Source: an uncultured Paracoccaceae bacterium (GTDB lineage Bacteria; Pseudomonadota; Alphaproteobacteria; Rhodobacterales; Rhodobacteraceae). Taken from it: DNA of 64,000 bases. The notes beneath the pieces were generated by a model. It ran no database searches, had not been told where the DNA came from, and saw nothing but the letters and a program-made list of their open reading frames with translations. The position numbers and the translations under genes are program-made. This document shows positions 26,899-36,100 of the stretch, one piece after another; within the stretch, counting starts at the first letter, position 1; each line of letters opens with the position of its first letter. The DNA lies in NCBI GenBank assembly GCA_937872465.1, contig CALMSR010000069.1, positions 1 through 64,000 of the forward strand, written 5' to 3'.

Positions 26899-27279
26899 GC
26901 GCGAGAACCCCGCTCTTGCCCCGGCGGCTTGACACGGATCATGTCCGGCCGTCCGAACCGCGCTATGGTGCCCCGGAACCGGCGGCCTGCGCAAGAATGC
27001 CGCGGGTGGGGGGACGGGGCGGGACCATCGCATGTGGAGCTCATTCATTCTTCTTCGATCGTCCGAGAACAAGACGAGGGCAGCGCCCGGCCCGGGCGGG
27101 TGCGGAGCGCCCGCCTGGGGGGCGGGGCGGGCGCTGCCCGGCGGTGCCCGCCGGGCCTGATGGTGATGCCGGGCCCCGTCGAAACTCAGGCGGACGGGGT
27201 CGCGTTGGCAGGCGCAACTCTCCGGGGCCAGAAGGCGGCTGCCGCGTCGCGGGTATGCAGGCAGGAGGGGGGCTGAGCG
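26899..27279. other. Intergenic region holding repeat copy A
   Basis: 381 bases between divergent genes. Apart from the dispersed repeat described separately, and a pyrimidine-rich TTCTTCTTCG stretch at about 27047 that belongs to the same repeat family, I see no gene. The promoters of both flanking genes must be here. Confidence 0.4.
27045..27204 (+). repeat. Dispersed GC-rich repeat, copy A (left of the pat-like gene)
   Basis: The core 27076-27204 starts GAGGGCAGCGCCCGGCCC, contains GGGCGCTGCCCGGCGG, and ends near GACGGGGTCGCG. The same order of blocks, including TCGAAACTC, recurs in reverse orientation at 30001-30154. GGGCAGCGCCC and GGGCGCTGCCC are complementary, so each copy can fold into a large hairpin. 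The flank TTCTTC..TCG also matches less well, extending the unit to about 160 bases. Copy A lacks about 30 bases present in copy B. Confidence 0.75.
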
Positions 27280-29973
27280 ATGACCATCCGCAACCTGCAC
27301 CATGCGCTGGCGCCGGCCTCGGTGGCGGTCTTCGGGGCCACGGAGCGCGCGGGCTCGGTCGGTGCCGTGGTAATGCGCAACATCCTCGCGGGCGGGTTCG
27401 AGGGCAAGGTCTGGCCGGTCAATCCCAAGCATCGCCGCGTCATGGGGCTCGACTGCCTCGCTCGCGCCGCGGACCTGCCGGAGGTGCCCGATCTCGCGGT
27501 GGTGGTCACGCCGGCCGGAACCGTGCCGCGGCTCGTCGCCGAGATCGGCGCCACGGGCTGCAAGGCCGCCGTGGTGATCACGGCGGGCGTCGGCGCCGCC
27601 GACGGGCTGCGCCAGGCGATGCTCGACGCCGCGCGGCCGCATCTTCTGCGCATCATCGGCCCAAATAGTGTCGGGCTCATCGTGCCGCCGGCCAAGCTCA
27701 ACGCGAGCTTCGCGCATATGGGGGCGGCGCCGGGCAATCTCGCGCTCCTCTCCCAATCGGGGGCGATCGCCACCTCGCTGATCGACTGGGCGGCGGAGCG
27801 CGGCATCGGCTTCAGCCAGATCGTCTCGCTGGGCGACATGGCGGACGTGGACATTGGCGATTATCTCGACCTGCTCGCCGGGGACGCGAAGACGCGGGCG
27901 ATCCTGATCTATTGCGAGAGCATCCCCCAGGCGCGGAAGTTCCTCTCCGCCGCCCGCGCCGCCGCGCGGCTGAAGCCGGTGATCGCCGTCAAGGCCGGGC
28001 GCTCGCAGCAGGGCGCGCGGGCCGCCGCGACCCATACCGGGGCGCTCTCGGGCGGCGACGCGGTGGTGGAGGCGGCGCTGCACCGCGCCGGCGTGCTGCG
28101 GGTGCGCGGGCTGGCGGAGCTCTTCGCCGCCGCCGAGACGGTGGCGCGGTTCCGGCCGCTCGACCGCGCCCGGCTCGGCATCGTCACCAACGGCGGCGGC
28201 GCCGGGGTGCTCGCGGTCGACCGGCTCGCCGACGGCGCCGGGACGCTGGCCGATCTCGCGCCGGCGACGGTGGGGCGACTCGCGGCGGCGCTCCCCGAGA
28301 ACTGGAGCCGCGCCAACCCGGTCGACATCGTCGGCGACGCCCCGCCCGGGCGCTATCTCGCGGCGGTGGAGGCGGTGGCCGGGGATCCGGGCGTCGACGT
28401 GCTGCTGGTGATGAACTGCCCGACCGGGCTGGCGGCGCCGGTCGATGCCGCCCGCGCGGTGGCGGGCGCGGTGGAGAAGGGCATGATCGGGCGCAAGCCG
28501 GTGCTCTCCTGCTGGCTCGGCGGGCCGACCGCGCGGGAGGCGCGCGCGATCCTGCACGGCGCGGGGGTGCCCACCTATGAGACGCCCGCCACTGCGGCGG
28601 AGGCGGTGGGCCATCTCACCGACTGGGGGCGCGCCCAGGCGGCGCTCTTGCGGGTGCCCGACCGGGGCACCGAGGCGGAGCTGAAGGCGACGCCGGACGA
28701 CGCCCGCACGAAGGCCGGCGCGATCTTCGCCGCGGTCGCCGCCGAGGGCCGCAGGATGCTGACCGAGCCCGAGGCCAAGGCGGTGATCGCCGCCTACGGC
28801 ATCCCGGTGCCGGACCTGCGCGTCGCGGCCACGCCGGAGGAGGTGGGGCGGGCCGCCGCGGAGATGCTCGGCGCGGAGGGCGGCGAACTGGTGGTCAAGA
28901 TCCTGTCGCGCCGGATCAGCCACAAGTCCGACGTCGGCGGCGTGGCGCTGGGTCTCGACAGCGCCGAGCGCGCCGAGGCGGCGGCGCGCGCCATGGCGCG
29001 GCGGCTGGCGCGGGCCATGCCGGAGGCCACGCCGGAGGGCTTCGCCGTGCAGCCGATGGTGCGCCGGCCCGGGGCGCAGGAGTTGATCCTCGGCCTCGCC
29101 CGCGACCCGGTCTTCGGGCCGGTGATCCTCTTCGGCGCCGGCGGGATCGCGGTCGAGGTGATCCGCGACACCGCGGTGGCCCTGCCGCCGCTCGACGCCA
29201 CCCTGGCCGGCGACCTGGTGGCCGGGACGCGGATCGGCCGGCTGCTCGCGGGCTACCGCGGCCAGCCGCCGGCCGACGAGGTGGCGGTGAAGGGCGCGCT
29301 GATCGCGCTGTCGCATCTCGTCGAGGATTTCCCCTGCCTGCGCGGGCTCGACGTCAATCCGCTGCTCGCCGACGCCGGCGGCGTGATCGCGCTCGATGCG
29401 CGCATGGAGATCGACCCCGCCGAGGTCCACCGCACCGGCCCCAATCCCGATCTGGCGATCCGGCCCTATCCGGCGGCCTGGCGCCGCGAGGTGGCGCTGA
29501 AGGACGGCACCTATGCGATCCGGCCGATCCGGCCGGCGGACGCCCTGCTCTACCCGCATTTCCTGGAGAAGCTGGAGGCCGAGGACATCCGGCTGCGCTT
29601 CCTCGCGCCGCGCCGCCATTTCCCCGAGCAAATGCTGGTGCGGCTGACCCAGCTCGACTACGACCGGGACATGGCCTTCGTCGCGCTTGCGCCGGACGGG
29701 ACGCTGGCGGGCGTGTCGCGGATCTCCTGTGATCCCGACCACACCACGGGCGAATACGCTCTGCTGGTGCGCAGCGACCTGCACGGGCGCGGCATCGGCA
29801 CCACGCTGATGCGCGTCCTGATCGACTATGCCCGCGCCGATGGTGTCAAGGCGCTCGAGGGCATGATCCTGAGCGAGAACGCCGGCATGCTCGATCTCAT
29901 GCGGGGATTCGGCTTCGACTTCACGCTGGAGCCCGAGGATCCGGGGGTGGTGATGTCGCGGCTTTCGCTCTGA
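27280..29973 (+). CDS. NDP-forming acyl-CoA synthetase/protein acetyltransferase fusion (Pat-like)
   Basis: An 897-residue protein with the architecture of bacterial protein lysine acetyltransferase Pat/YfiQ. A CoA-binding Rossmann domain (SVAVFGATERAGSVG near residue 15) is followed by succinyl-CoA-ligase-like regions with RIIGPNSVGL, LLSQSGAIATSLIDWA and the His-containing AATHTGALSGGD. An ATP-grasp domain spans about residues 480-700 (VVKILSRRISHKSDVGGV and LFGAGGIAVEV). A C-terminal GNAT acetyltransferase domain begins near 745, with YAIRPIRPADALLYPHFLEK and the acetyl-CoA loop RSDLHGRGIGTTLM. In relatives the synthetase part is either regulatory or active in acyl-CoA formation. The candidate active-site His appears kept, so either is possible. 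The gene stands alone between two inverted copies of a dispersed repeat. Confidence 0.92.
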   Translation: MTIRNLHHALAPASVAVFGATERAGSVGAVVMRNILAGGFEGKVWPVNPKHRRVMGLDCLARAADLPEVPDLAVVVTPAGTVPRLVAEIGATGCKAAVVITAGVGAADGLRQAMLDAARPHLLRIIGPNSVGLIVPPAKLNASFAHMGAAPGNLALLSQSGAIATSLIDWAAERGIGFSQIVSLGDMADVDIGDYLDLLAGDAKTRAILIYCESIPQARKFLSAARAAARLKPVIAVKAGRSQQGARAAATHTGALSGGDAVVEAALHRAGVLRVRGLAELFAAAETVARFRPLDRARLGIVTNGGGAGVLAVDRLADGAGTLADLAPATVGRLAAALPENWSRANPVDIVGDAPPGRYLAAVEAVAGDPGVDVLLVMNCPTGLAAPVDAARAVAGAVEKGMIGRKPVLSCWLGGPTAREARAILHGAGVPTYETPATAAEAVGHLTDWGRAQAALLRVPDRGTEAELKATPDDARTKAGAIFAAVAAEGRRMLTEPEAKAVIAAYGIPVPDLRVAATPEEVGRAAAEMLGAEGGELVVKILSRRISHKSDVGGVALGLDSAERAEAAARAMARRLARAMPEATPEGFAVQPMVRRPGAQELILGLARDPVFGPVILFGAGGIAVEVIRDTAVALPPLDATLAGDLVAGTRIGRLLAGYRGQPPADEVAVKGALIALSHLVEDFPCLRGLDVNPLLADAGGVIALDARMEIDPAEVHRTGPNPDLAIRPYPAAWRREVALKDGTYAIRPIRPADALLYPHFLEKLEAEDIRLRFLAPRRHFPEQMLVRLTQLDYDRDMAFVALAPDGTLAGVSRISCDPDHTTGEYALLVRSDLHGRGIGTTLMRVLIDYARADGVKALEGMILSENAGMLDLMRGFGFDFTLEPEDPGVVMSRLSL

Positions 29974-30348
29974 CGGGGACAGGGGGATTGCATATGGTCA
30001 CGCGACCCCGTCAGGCCGAGTTTCGAGTGCGCCTAGCGCAACCATCCCGCCCGGCGGGCACCGCCGGGCAGCGCCCGCCCCGCCCCGCCACGCCAAAGGC
30101 GTGCCTCCGGCACGACGCGGGCGCTTCGCACCCGCCGGGCCGGGCGCTGCCCTCATCTGGTTGTGGGGCGGTCGAGGAAGAAAGATTGGGCTCCTCATGC
30201 GATCACCCTGCCGACCAAGAGCGCGGCGCTTGCCCCGATCCGGCGGCGTCTCTAGGATCGGAGAGAGGGCGGCGGATCCGGCGGTGCCGGGAACCGGGGG
30301 CGCGCGGGGGGCGCGGGACCCGATCGCCGGATGGAGGGAGCGAGGATC
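29974..30348. other. Intergenic region holding repeat copy B, upstream of gcvT
   Basis: 375 bases. Repeat copy B occupies roughly half, and the remaining ~160 bases before gcvT are GC-rich leader. I looked for a glycine riboswitch and did not find its conserved core. The gcvT promoter is presumably between 30185 and 30340. Confidence 0.4.
30001..30185 (-). repeat. Dispersed GC-rich repeat, copy B (right of the pat-like gene)
   Basis: Read on the minus strand from 30154 down to 30001, it follows copy A block by block: GAGGGCAGCGCCCGGCCC, GCGCCCGC, GGGCGGGCGCTGCCCGGCGG, TCGAAACTC, GACGGGGTCGCG. It contains an extra segment of about 30 bases (around 30085-30117) between the third and fourth block. 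The pyrimidine-rich flank to about 30185 also resembles copy A. It lies 28 bases after the pat-like stop codon and could double as a terminator structure. Confidence 0.75.
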
Positions 30349-31488
30349 ATGAGCGAAGCCCGGAAGACGCCGCTCCACAGGATGCACGAATCGCGCGGCG
30401 CGCGCATGGTGCCCTTCGCCGGCTACGAGATGCCGCTGAACTATCCCGCCGGGATCATGAAGGAGCATCTGCACACCCGCTCGGCGGCCGGTCTCTTCGA
30501 CGTGAGCCACATGGGCCAGGTGGTGATACGTCCGAAGTCCGGCCGGATCGAGGATGCCGCCGCGGCGCTGGAGCGGCTGATCCCGATGGACGTGATCGGG
30601 CTCGGCGAGGGGCGGCAGCGCTACGGCCTCTTCACCAACGATGCCGGCGGGATCCTCGACGACCTGATGTTTGCGCATCTCGGCGACCATCTCTTCGTGG
30701 TGGTCAATGCCGCCTGCAAGGCCGACGACATCGCGCATCTGGAGGCGGGCCTGGGCGAGAGCTGCACCGTCGAGCCGCTGGAGCGCGGGCTGATCGCGCT
30801 GCAGGGGCCGCAGGCTGAGACCGCGCTCGCGCGCCTCGCGCCGGACGTGAGCCTGATGCGTTTCATGGACGTGCGCGAGATCGACATCAAGGGCATCGAC
30901 GCGCTCGTGGCGCGCTCGGGCTATACCGGCGAGGACGGATTCGAGATCTCGGTCCCGGTTTCCGCGGCCCATGACCTCACCGACTGGCTGCTGGCCTTCC
31001 CGGAGGTCGAGATGATCGGGCTCGGGGCGCGGGATTCGCTGCGGCTGGAGGCGGGGCTCTGCCTCTACGGCCACGACATCGACGCGACCACGACGCCGGT
31101 CGAGGCGGCGCTGGAATGGGCGATCCAGCCGGCGCGGCGGTCGGGCGGCGCACGGGCCGGCGGCTTTCCCGGCGCGGAAGTGATCCTGCAGCAGATCGCC
31201 GGGGGCGCCGAGCGCCGCCGGGTCGGGCTCCTGCCCGAGGGGCGGGCGCCGATGCGCGAGGGCACCGAGCTCTTCGCCGCCGAGGACGGGCCATCGGACG
31301 GGCCTTCGATCGGGCGGATCACCTCGGGCGGCTTCGGGCCGAGCCTCAATGCGCCGGTGGCGATGGGCTATGTGGCGATCGAGCACGCGGCGCCGGGCAC
31401 GCGGGTCTTTGCCAGCTTGCGCGGAAAGATGCTGCCTGCAACAGTGGCCAAGATGCCTTTCATCCGACCGGGCTACAAGCGGCGGTGA
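30349..31488 (+). CDS. gcvT: Glycine cleavage system T protein (aminomethyltransferase)
   Basis: Transfers the methylene unit from the aminomethyl-lipoyl H protein to tetrahydrofolate, releasing ammonia. It is 379 residues long, normal length. It begins with TPLHRMHESRGARMVPFAGYEMPL and has LFDVSHMGQ near residue 50 and the folate-site Asp region in LVARSGYTGEDGFEI near 190. ARDSLRLEAGLCLYGHDID follows, with a C-terminal GCV_T_C domain ending VAKMPFIRPGYKR. GAGCGAGG precedes the ATG at 30349. The gcvH gene follows after 26 bases. The P-protein gene expected next is absent. Confidence 0.96.
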   Translation: MSEARKTPLHRMHESRGARMVPFAGYEMPLNYPAGIMKEHLHTRSAAGLFDVSHMGQVVIRPKSGRIEDAAAALERLIPMDVIGLGEGRQRYGLFTNDAGGILDDLMFAHLGDHLFVVVNAACKADDIAHLEAGLGESCTVEPLERGLIALQGPQAETALARLAPDVSLMRFMDVREIDIKGIDALVARSGYTGEDGFEISVPVSAAHDLTDWLLAFPEVEMIGLGARDSLRLEAGLCLYGHDIDATTTPVEAALEWAIQPARRSGGARAGGFPGAEVILQQIAGGAERRRVGLLPEGRAPMREGTELFAAEDGPSDGPSIGRITSGGFGPSLNAPVAMGYVAIEHAAPGTRVFASLRGKMLPATVAKMPFIRPGYKRR

Positions 31489-31514
31489 CGGGGCGCCTAT
31501 CCAGGGAGAACCGC

Positions 31515-31877
31515 ATGCTGAAATTCACCGAGGAACACGAGTGGCTGAGACAGGACGGCGACGAGGTGATCGTCGGCATCACCGAGCATGCCACCCAGCA
31601 GCTCGGTGACCTGGTCTTCGTGGAGCTGCCCGAGGAAGGCACGACCGTGGCCAAGGGCGACGAGGTCGTGACCATCGAATCGGTGAAGGCCGCCAGCGAC
31701 ATCACCGCCCCGCTCGACGGGCAGATCACCGAGGTCAATGCCGCCATCGTCGAGAACCCCGCGCTGGTGAACGAGGATCCGATGGAGAACGGCTGGTTCT
31801 TCAAGATGACGCTCGCCGAGCCCTCCGAGCTCGAGGGGCTGATGGACGAGGACGCCTATCGCGACTACATCGCCTGA
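31515..31877 (+). CDS. gcvH: Glycine cleavage system H protein
   Basis: Lipoyl carrier that shuttles the aminomethyl group between the P, T and L proteins, 120 residues, normal length. It has the typical beginning LKFTEEHEWLRQDGDEVIVGI and the lipoylation site TIESVKAASD with Lys at residue 58. The end GLMDEDAYRDYIA is the usual C-terminal helix. CCAGGGAGAA lies just before the ATG. It is the last gene of a two-gene gcvTH unit, since no gcvP frame follows on this strand. Confidence 0.97.
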   Translation: MLKFTEEHEWLRQDGDEVIVGITEHATQQLGDLVFVELPEEGTTVAKGDEVVTIESVKAASDITAPLDGQITEVNAAIVENPALVNEDPMENGWFFKMTLAEPSELEGLMDEDAYRDYIA

Positions 31878-31885
31878 TACCATCT

Positions 31886-31914
31886 CCGGGTGATCGCTTC
31901 GCCCAGGCACCCGG
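31886..31914 (+). terminator. Possible weak stem-loop after gcvH
   Basis: CCGGGTG pairs with CACCCGG across a 15-base loop, starting 9 bases after the gcvH stop. There is no T-run. It may mark the 3' end of the gcvTH message. Confidence 0.3.
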
Positions 31915-32462
31915 CCCCGGGGACGGCAGGAACGACAAGCGCGCGCCAGTCGGGCGTGCGCGGATCGCCAGGCGACGGCGCAGGCCCCTCGGCCTCCGCG
32001 CTCGCGCGCATCTCGCGCCTGCCCGAAGTGTCCGCCCAGCCAGCACCTTTGAAAGACTGTGCAACAACAGTATCTTAGGTCTGGTTTCACCGTGAAACGC
32101 CCCCGGGACGACGCGCCGGGAGGGTTGGAGCTCTCGCCGCATGGGGGCGGGATCGAAGGCGGCGGACAGAACCGATCGGGCGGAATTCGTACGAAGCCGT
32201 CAGGGGGCGAGAAGCTTTCGGAGAAGCCCGAGCCCGGCGACCATACCCACCGCGCCGACGGTGCCGGCGCCCGGAGTGCCGCCGAAGCTGCCCGCGGTCT
32301 CGATCCCGGACGACGGCGCCGAGCGCCGCCGGCACCAGGATCGCGCCCAGCATCCCGGGCTGTGCCCCCGGATTACCGTCCAGACGCACGCCCCCGGGGC
32401 TATCGCCCGGCGACGCGACCGGACCGGCGACGCGACCGGCCCGGGGGCGGCGTCCGGTCACC
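31915..32462. other. Intergenic region with a TGAAAC dyad and a possible gene remnant
   Basis: About 550 bases without an intact gene. It includes an exact 7-base-arm dyad at 32084-32098. At 32200-32292 on the minus strand a frame encodes a hydrophobic tail ending GMVAGLGLLRKLLAP, reminiscent of a PEP-CTERM-like sorting tail. It cannot be joined to an upstream gene without a frameshift. Confidence 0.35.
32084..32098. promoter_or_regulatory. GTTTCAC-C-GTGAAAC dyad
   Basis: Perfect 7-base inverted arms around a single C. The TGAAAC half-site is the same as in the 18-bp palindrome at 8659-8676, with the halves in opposite order. It may be a regulator site, though the target gene is unclear. Confidence 0.3.
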
Positions 32463-32750
32463 TCATTCCACGATCGAGAGGCCTTCGACGATCCCGTCGT
32501 TGGACGCGAGGCAGCGCCAGTTGTCGCCGTCGCTCGAGGTGAGCATCACGGTGGTCCCGGCCGCGGAGAAATCGGAGTTCGTCACGGTCGCGTTCGCGCT
32601 CGGCCTGTTGCGGTTGACCGCCGAGATACAGGCGGATTCGGCGTCGGGCGTGCCGGACCGCATCGCCGTCTCGGAACAGGTCGTGTCGTCGCAGGCCGCG
32701 ACGCCGAGCGCCAGCCCGGCCATGAGCACGAGTGCTGCAGGATATTTCAT
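32463..32750 (-). CDS. Small exported lipoprotein of unknown function
   Basis: A 95-residue protein with signal peptide MKYPAALVLMAGLALGVAAC, whose VAAC fits a lipobox, so the mature protein should start at the Cys as a lipoprotein. The mature part has two further Cys (TTCSETAM and ESACISAV) and one near the end in WRCLASNDGIVEGL. The ACISAV...SDFSAAGT...WRCLASNDG arrangement resembles a set of small Rhodobacteraceae lipoproteins with no assigned function (recalled from pattern, not checked). GGAGG lies 9 bases before the ATG at 32750. It is transcribed divergently from the giant autotransporter gene. Confidence 0.7.
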   Translation of the reverse strand: MKYPAALVLMAGLALGVAACDDTTCSETAMRSGTPDAESACISAVNRNRPSANATVTNSDFSAAGTTVMLTSSDGDNWRCLASNDGIVEGLSIVE

Positions 32751-32949
32751 TCCCGGTCCCTCCTGATGCTCGACCAACCGGTGTCCCAGGTGGCGGCGCG
32801 GTGGCACTGCTTGGGCAAGTCTGCGAGGCTGTAGCCCTCGGCGTAGAGCGCGCTTGCGGCCTCGTCGCTTGCCGATGCTCGAGCCCTACCCGCGATAGAG
32901 CCTCCGGGCCCGTTTGCGGTTCATCACCATTCCCTCCGGGCGCAGGAGG

Positions 32950-33108
32950 GCGGCCATCCCAGTCGCTTCATACGTTCAAGGTTTACATCAAATTAAACCT
33001 AAAGTAGATTAAGAACAGGATAACAGCACGGATTAGTTGCTTAATGTTTCCGATTCATAAACAATATACCGTACCCGGCCCGAAACATTGACGGATTCTC
33101 GTGCTCGC
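32950..33108 (+). promoter_or_regulatory. AT-rich promoter region of the giant autotransporter gene, with dyad
   Basis: About 130 bases of conspicuously AT-rich DNA in a GC-rich genome, directly before the autotransporter. AGGTTT and AAACCT at 32979-33000 form a dyad with a 10-base spacer. Possible -35/-10 pairs can be drawn (for example TTGCTT at about 33037), but none is decisive. Confidence 0.5.
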
Positions 33109-36100
33109 ATGGTCGTGCGCCAGAGGAGGCGGGAGATTCCGGGACATCGGATTGCAGGGGCCCGGCGGCGGCTTCGGACCTGGCCTGCGGCGATCTTCCT
33201 GGCACTGGTTCTGGCCCAGGTCCCGGCGGCGGTTCGGGCGGCGCCGGCGCCCTCCAGCACTTCGATCGTGGGTGACACCGTCACCAATCCGGTGACGAGC
33301 AGCGATACGACGGTCTCCGCGCTGGTGGTCGACCCGGCCGGCACGCCCACCGCGGGCGATACCGCCTTCGTCGAGACGGCGGACGGCTACAGCTTTCTGG
33401 TCAAGACTGCGGGCGAGACCTTCTACAACACCGACAACCCGCCGGTCGCCTTCGAGATCCAGTCGATCTCGGGCACCACGGCAACGGTGAGCAACAGCGT
33501 CAACCCTTCGACGACGGCCGATTTCTCCACCGGGATGACCCAGGCCGAGTTCGATGCCAATTTCAACAGCTCCGGCACGGCCGGCACCCTGCGCCCGCCG
33601 GAGGACGTCTCCGGGCCGAACGGCGTCACGAACATCGTCTACGGCCAGAACGGCAGCAACGGCCGCGACGGGGCGCTCTTCGTGCCGCCCTCGTCGGGGG
33701 GCAACGGCGCAGCGGGGCCGACCCAGAACGCGACGCTGAGCAGCGATGTCGACGCCACCTCCAATGTCGGCTGGAGCGTCGGCAGCGTCGGCGGCGATGG
33801 CGGGGACGGGGGCGATTCCTACGCGAGCTTCTTCAGCGGCCGCGACGGCGGCGACGGCGGCAAGGGCGGCACGGTCAATGCGGTGCAGGCGGCCGGGAGC
33901 ACCATCCAGACCAGCGGCAGCGGCAACGACGGCATCTTCGCCTTCAGCCGCAGCGGCGAGGCCGGCGACGGCGGCTCCGGCTTCGCCGCGCCGGGCGGCG
34001 GCACCGGCGGCCATTCCGCGGACGGCGGCGCCGTCACCCTCGACCAGCGCGGCACGATCTTCACCCAGGGCGAGAATGCCGACGGCATCTATGCGCTGAG
34101 CGTCAGCAACAACGGCGGCAACGGCGGCGACCAATGGGGGCTGGTCGGCTCGGCCGGCGACGGCGGGCTCGGCGGCAGCGGCGGCACGGTGTCGGTCGCC
34201 TCCTCGGGCAGCATCCTGACCCAGGGCGACTTCGCGAACGGGATCCTGGCGCAATCGGTGGGCGGGTCGGGCGGCTCGGCGGGCAGTGCGGGCAACCTGC
34301 TCGTCTCGCTCCTCGGCGCGAACGACAACGGCGGCAACGGCTCGACGGTCAGCGTCTCGAACAGCGGCGCGATCCAGACCGGCGGCGCCTTCGCGCGCGG
34401 GATCGTCGCCCAGTCCATCGGCGGCGGCGGCGGGACCGGCGGCAGCGGCGGCGGCCTCGTGGCGCTGGCGCTGGGCGGCGTCGGCTCGAACGGCGGCAAC
34501 GGCGGCGCGGTGAACGTCACCAACCAGGGAAGCGGCACCATCGCGACCGCCCGGGAGGGCGCGGACGGCATCCTGGCCCAGTCGATCGGCGGCAGCGGCG
34601 CCGCGGGCGCCAATGCCTACGGGCTCGTCGCCGTCGGCGGCACCGGGTCCAACGGCGGTAGCAGTTCGGCCGTCAGCGTGTCGAACTACGGCTCGATCAC
34701 CACCGAAGGCGTGGGCGCGCGCGGCATCGTGGCGCAATCCATCGGCGGCGGCGGCGGCGACGGCGGCTCCACCGGCGGCATGGTCGCGGTCGGCGGCAGC
34801 GGCAGCGGCGGCGGCAGCGGCGCGCCGGTGAGCGTCCTGAACGACGGCATCATCACCACCAGGGAGAGCGACGCGCTCGGGATTCTCGCGCAATCCATCG
34901 GCGGCGGCGGCGGCAACGGCGGCTCCTCCGGCGCGATCGGCGCCTTCGTCGGCGTCGGGATCGGCGGCAAGGGCGGCGGCGGCGGTGCCGGCGGCGATGC
35001 CGCGGTCACCCTGTCGAACACCGACGCCAGCCAGCCCTCCTCGATCCGCACCTCGGGGGCGCGCTCCACCGGGGTCTTCGTGCAATCGGTCGGCGGCGGC
35101 GGCGGCAACGGCGGCGGCGCGGTCTCGGTGGCGGCGGGCGCCTTCGGCGCGGCATCGGTCGCGGTCGGCGGCTCGGCCGGGAGCGGCGGCGCGGGCGGCA
35201 CCGTCACCTTGAACGGCAGCGGCTCGGCCGCGGTGCAGACCGGCGGCGAGGATTCGGACGGCATCCTGCTGCAATCCATCGGCGGCGGCGGCGGCAACGG
35301 TGGCTATGCCGTGTCGGTGGCCGTGTCCGGAGGCCCGGTCGCCGGCTCGCTTTCGGTGGGCGTCGGCGGGTCCGGCGGCAGCGGCGGCGCGGGCGGCGAG
35401 GTCCGGGTCGGCACGGTCGACGGCCTCGGCGCGCTCACCGGCGCGGGCTTCACCGGCAGCGTCATCACCGGCGCCGACCGCTCGTCGGGGCTCGTGTTCC
35501 AGTCGGTGGGCGGCGGCGGCGGCAACGGCGGGCTGGCCGTCTCGGCCTCGGGCGCCGGGTCGGTGCTCTTCTCGGGCAATATCTCGGTCGGCGTCGGCGG
35601 ATCCGGCGCGACCGGCGGCGCCGGGGGGCGGGTGCGGGTCTTTACCGATTCGAGCGTCGCCACGCTCGGCGATTATTCCACGGCCTATCTGGCGCAATCC
35701 GTCGGCGGCGGCGGCGGCAACGGCGGCGGCTCGGTCGCCGCGGGGATCAGCGCCAGCGGCGGCGGGGCCGCGAGCATCAATGTCGGTGTCGGCGGCGCGG
35801 CGAGCGGCGGCAGCAGCGGCGGCGACGTCGACCTGATCGCCGGGGGCGCCACGATCGAGACCGGCGGCAATTTCGCCCAAGGCGTCGTCGCGCAGTCGAT
35901 CGGCGGCGGCGGCGGCAACGGCGGCTACAGCGTCGCCGCAGGCGCCGGCGGCGCCGGCGCCGGGGCGGGCGCGGTGTCGGTCGGGCTGGGCGGCTCCGGC
36001 GGCGGCGGCGGCAATGGCGGCACGGTCACGGCGCGGACGGAGGCGGCGGTCACCACCAACCGCGACGATTCCGGCGGCGTGCTGGTGCAATCGGTCGGCG

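Noticed and set aside
26899..29784. Upstream open extension of the site-2 protease frame across the Pat-like gene
   Set aside because: The extension is antisense to a conserved gene. The family N-terminus matches the ATG at 26898.
30186..30348. Possible glycine riboswitch upstream of gcvT
   Set aside because: Short GGAGAGAGGG-like words occur, but the conserved tandem aptamer core could not be found.
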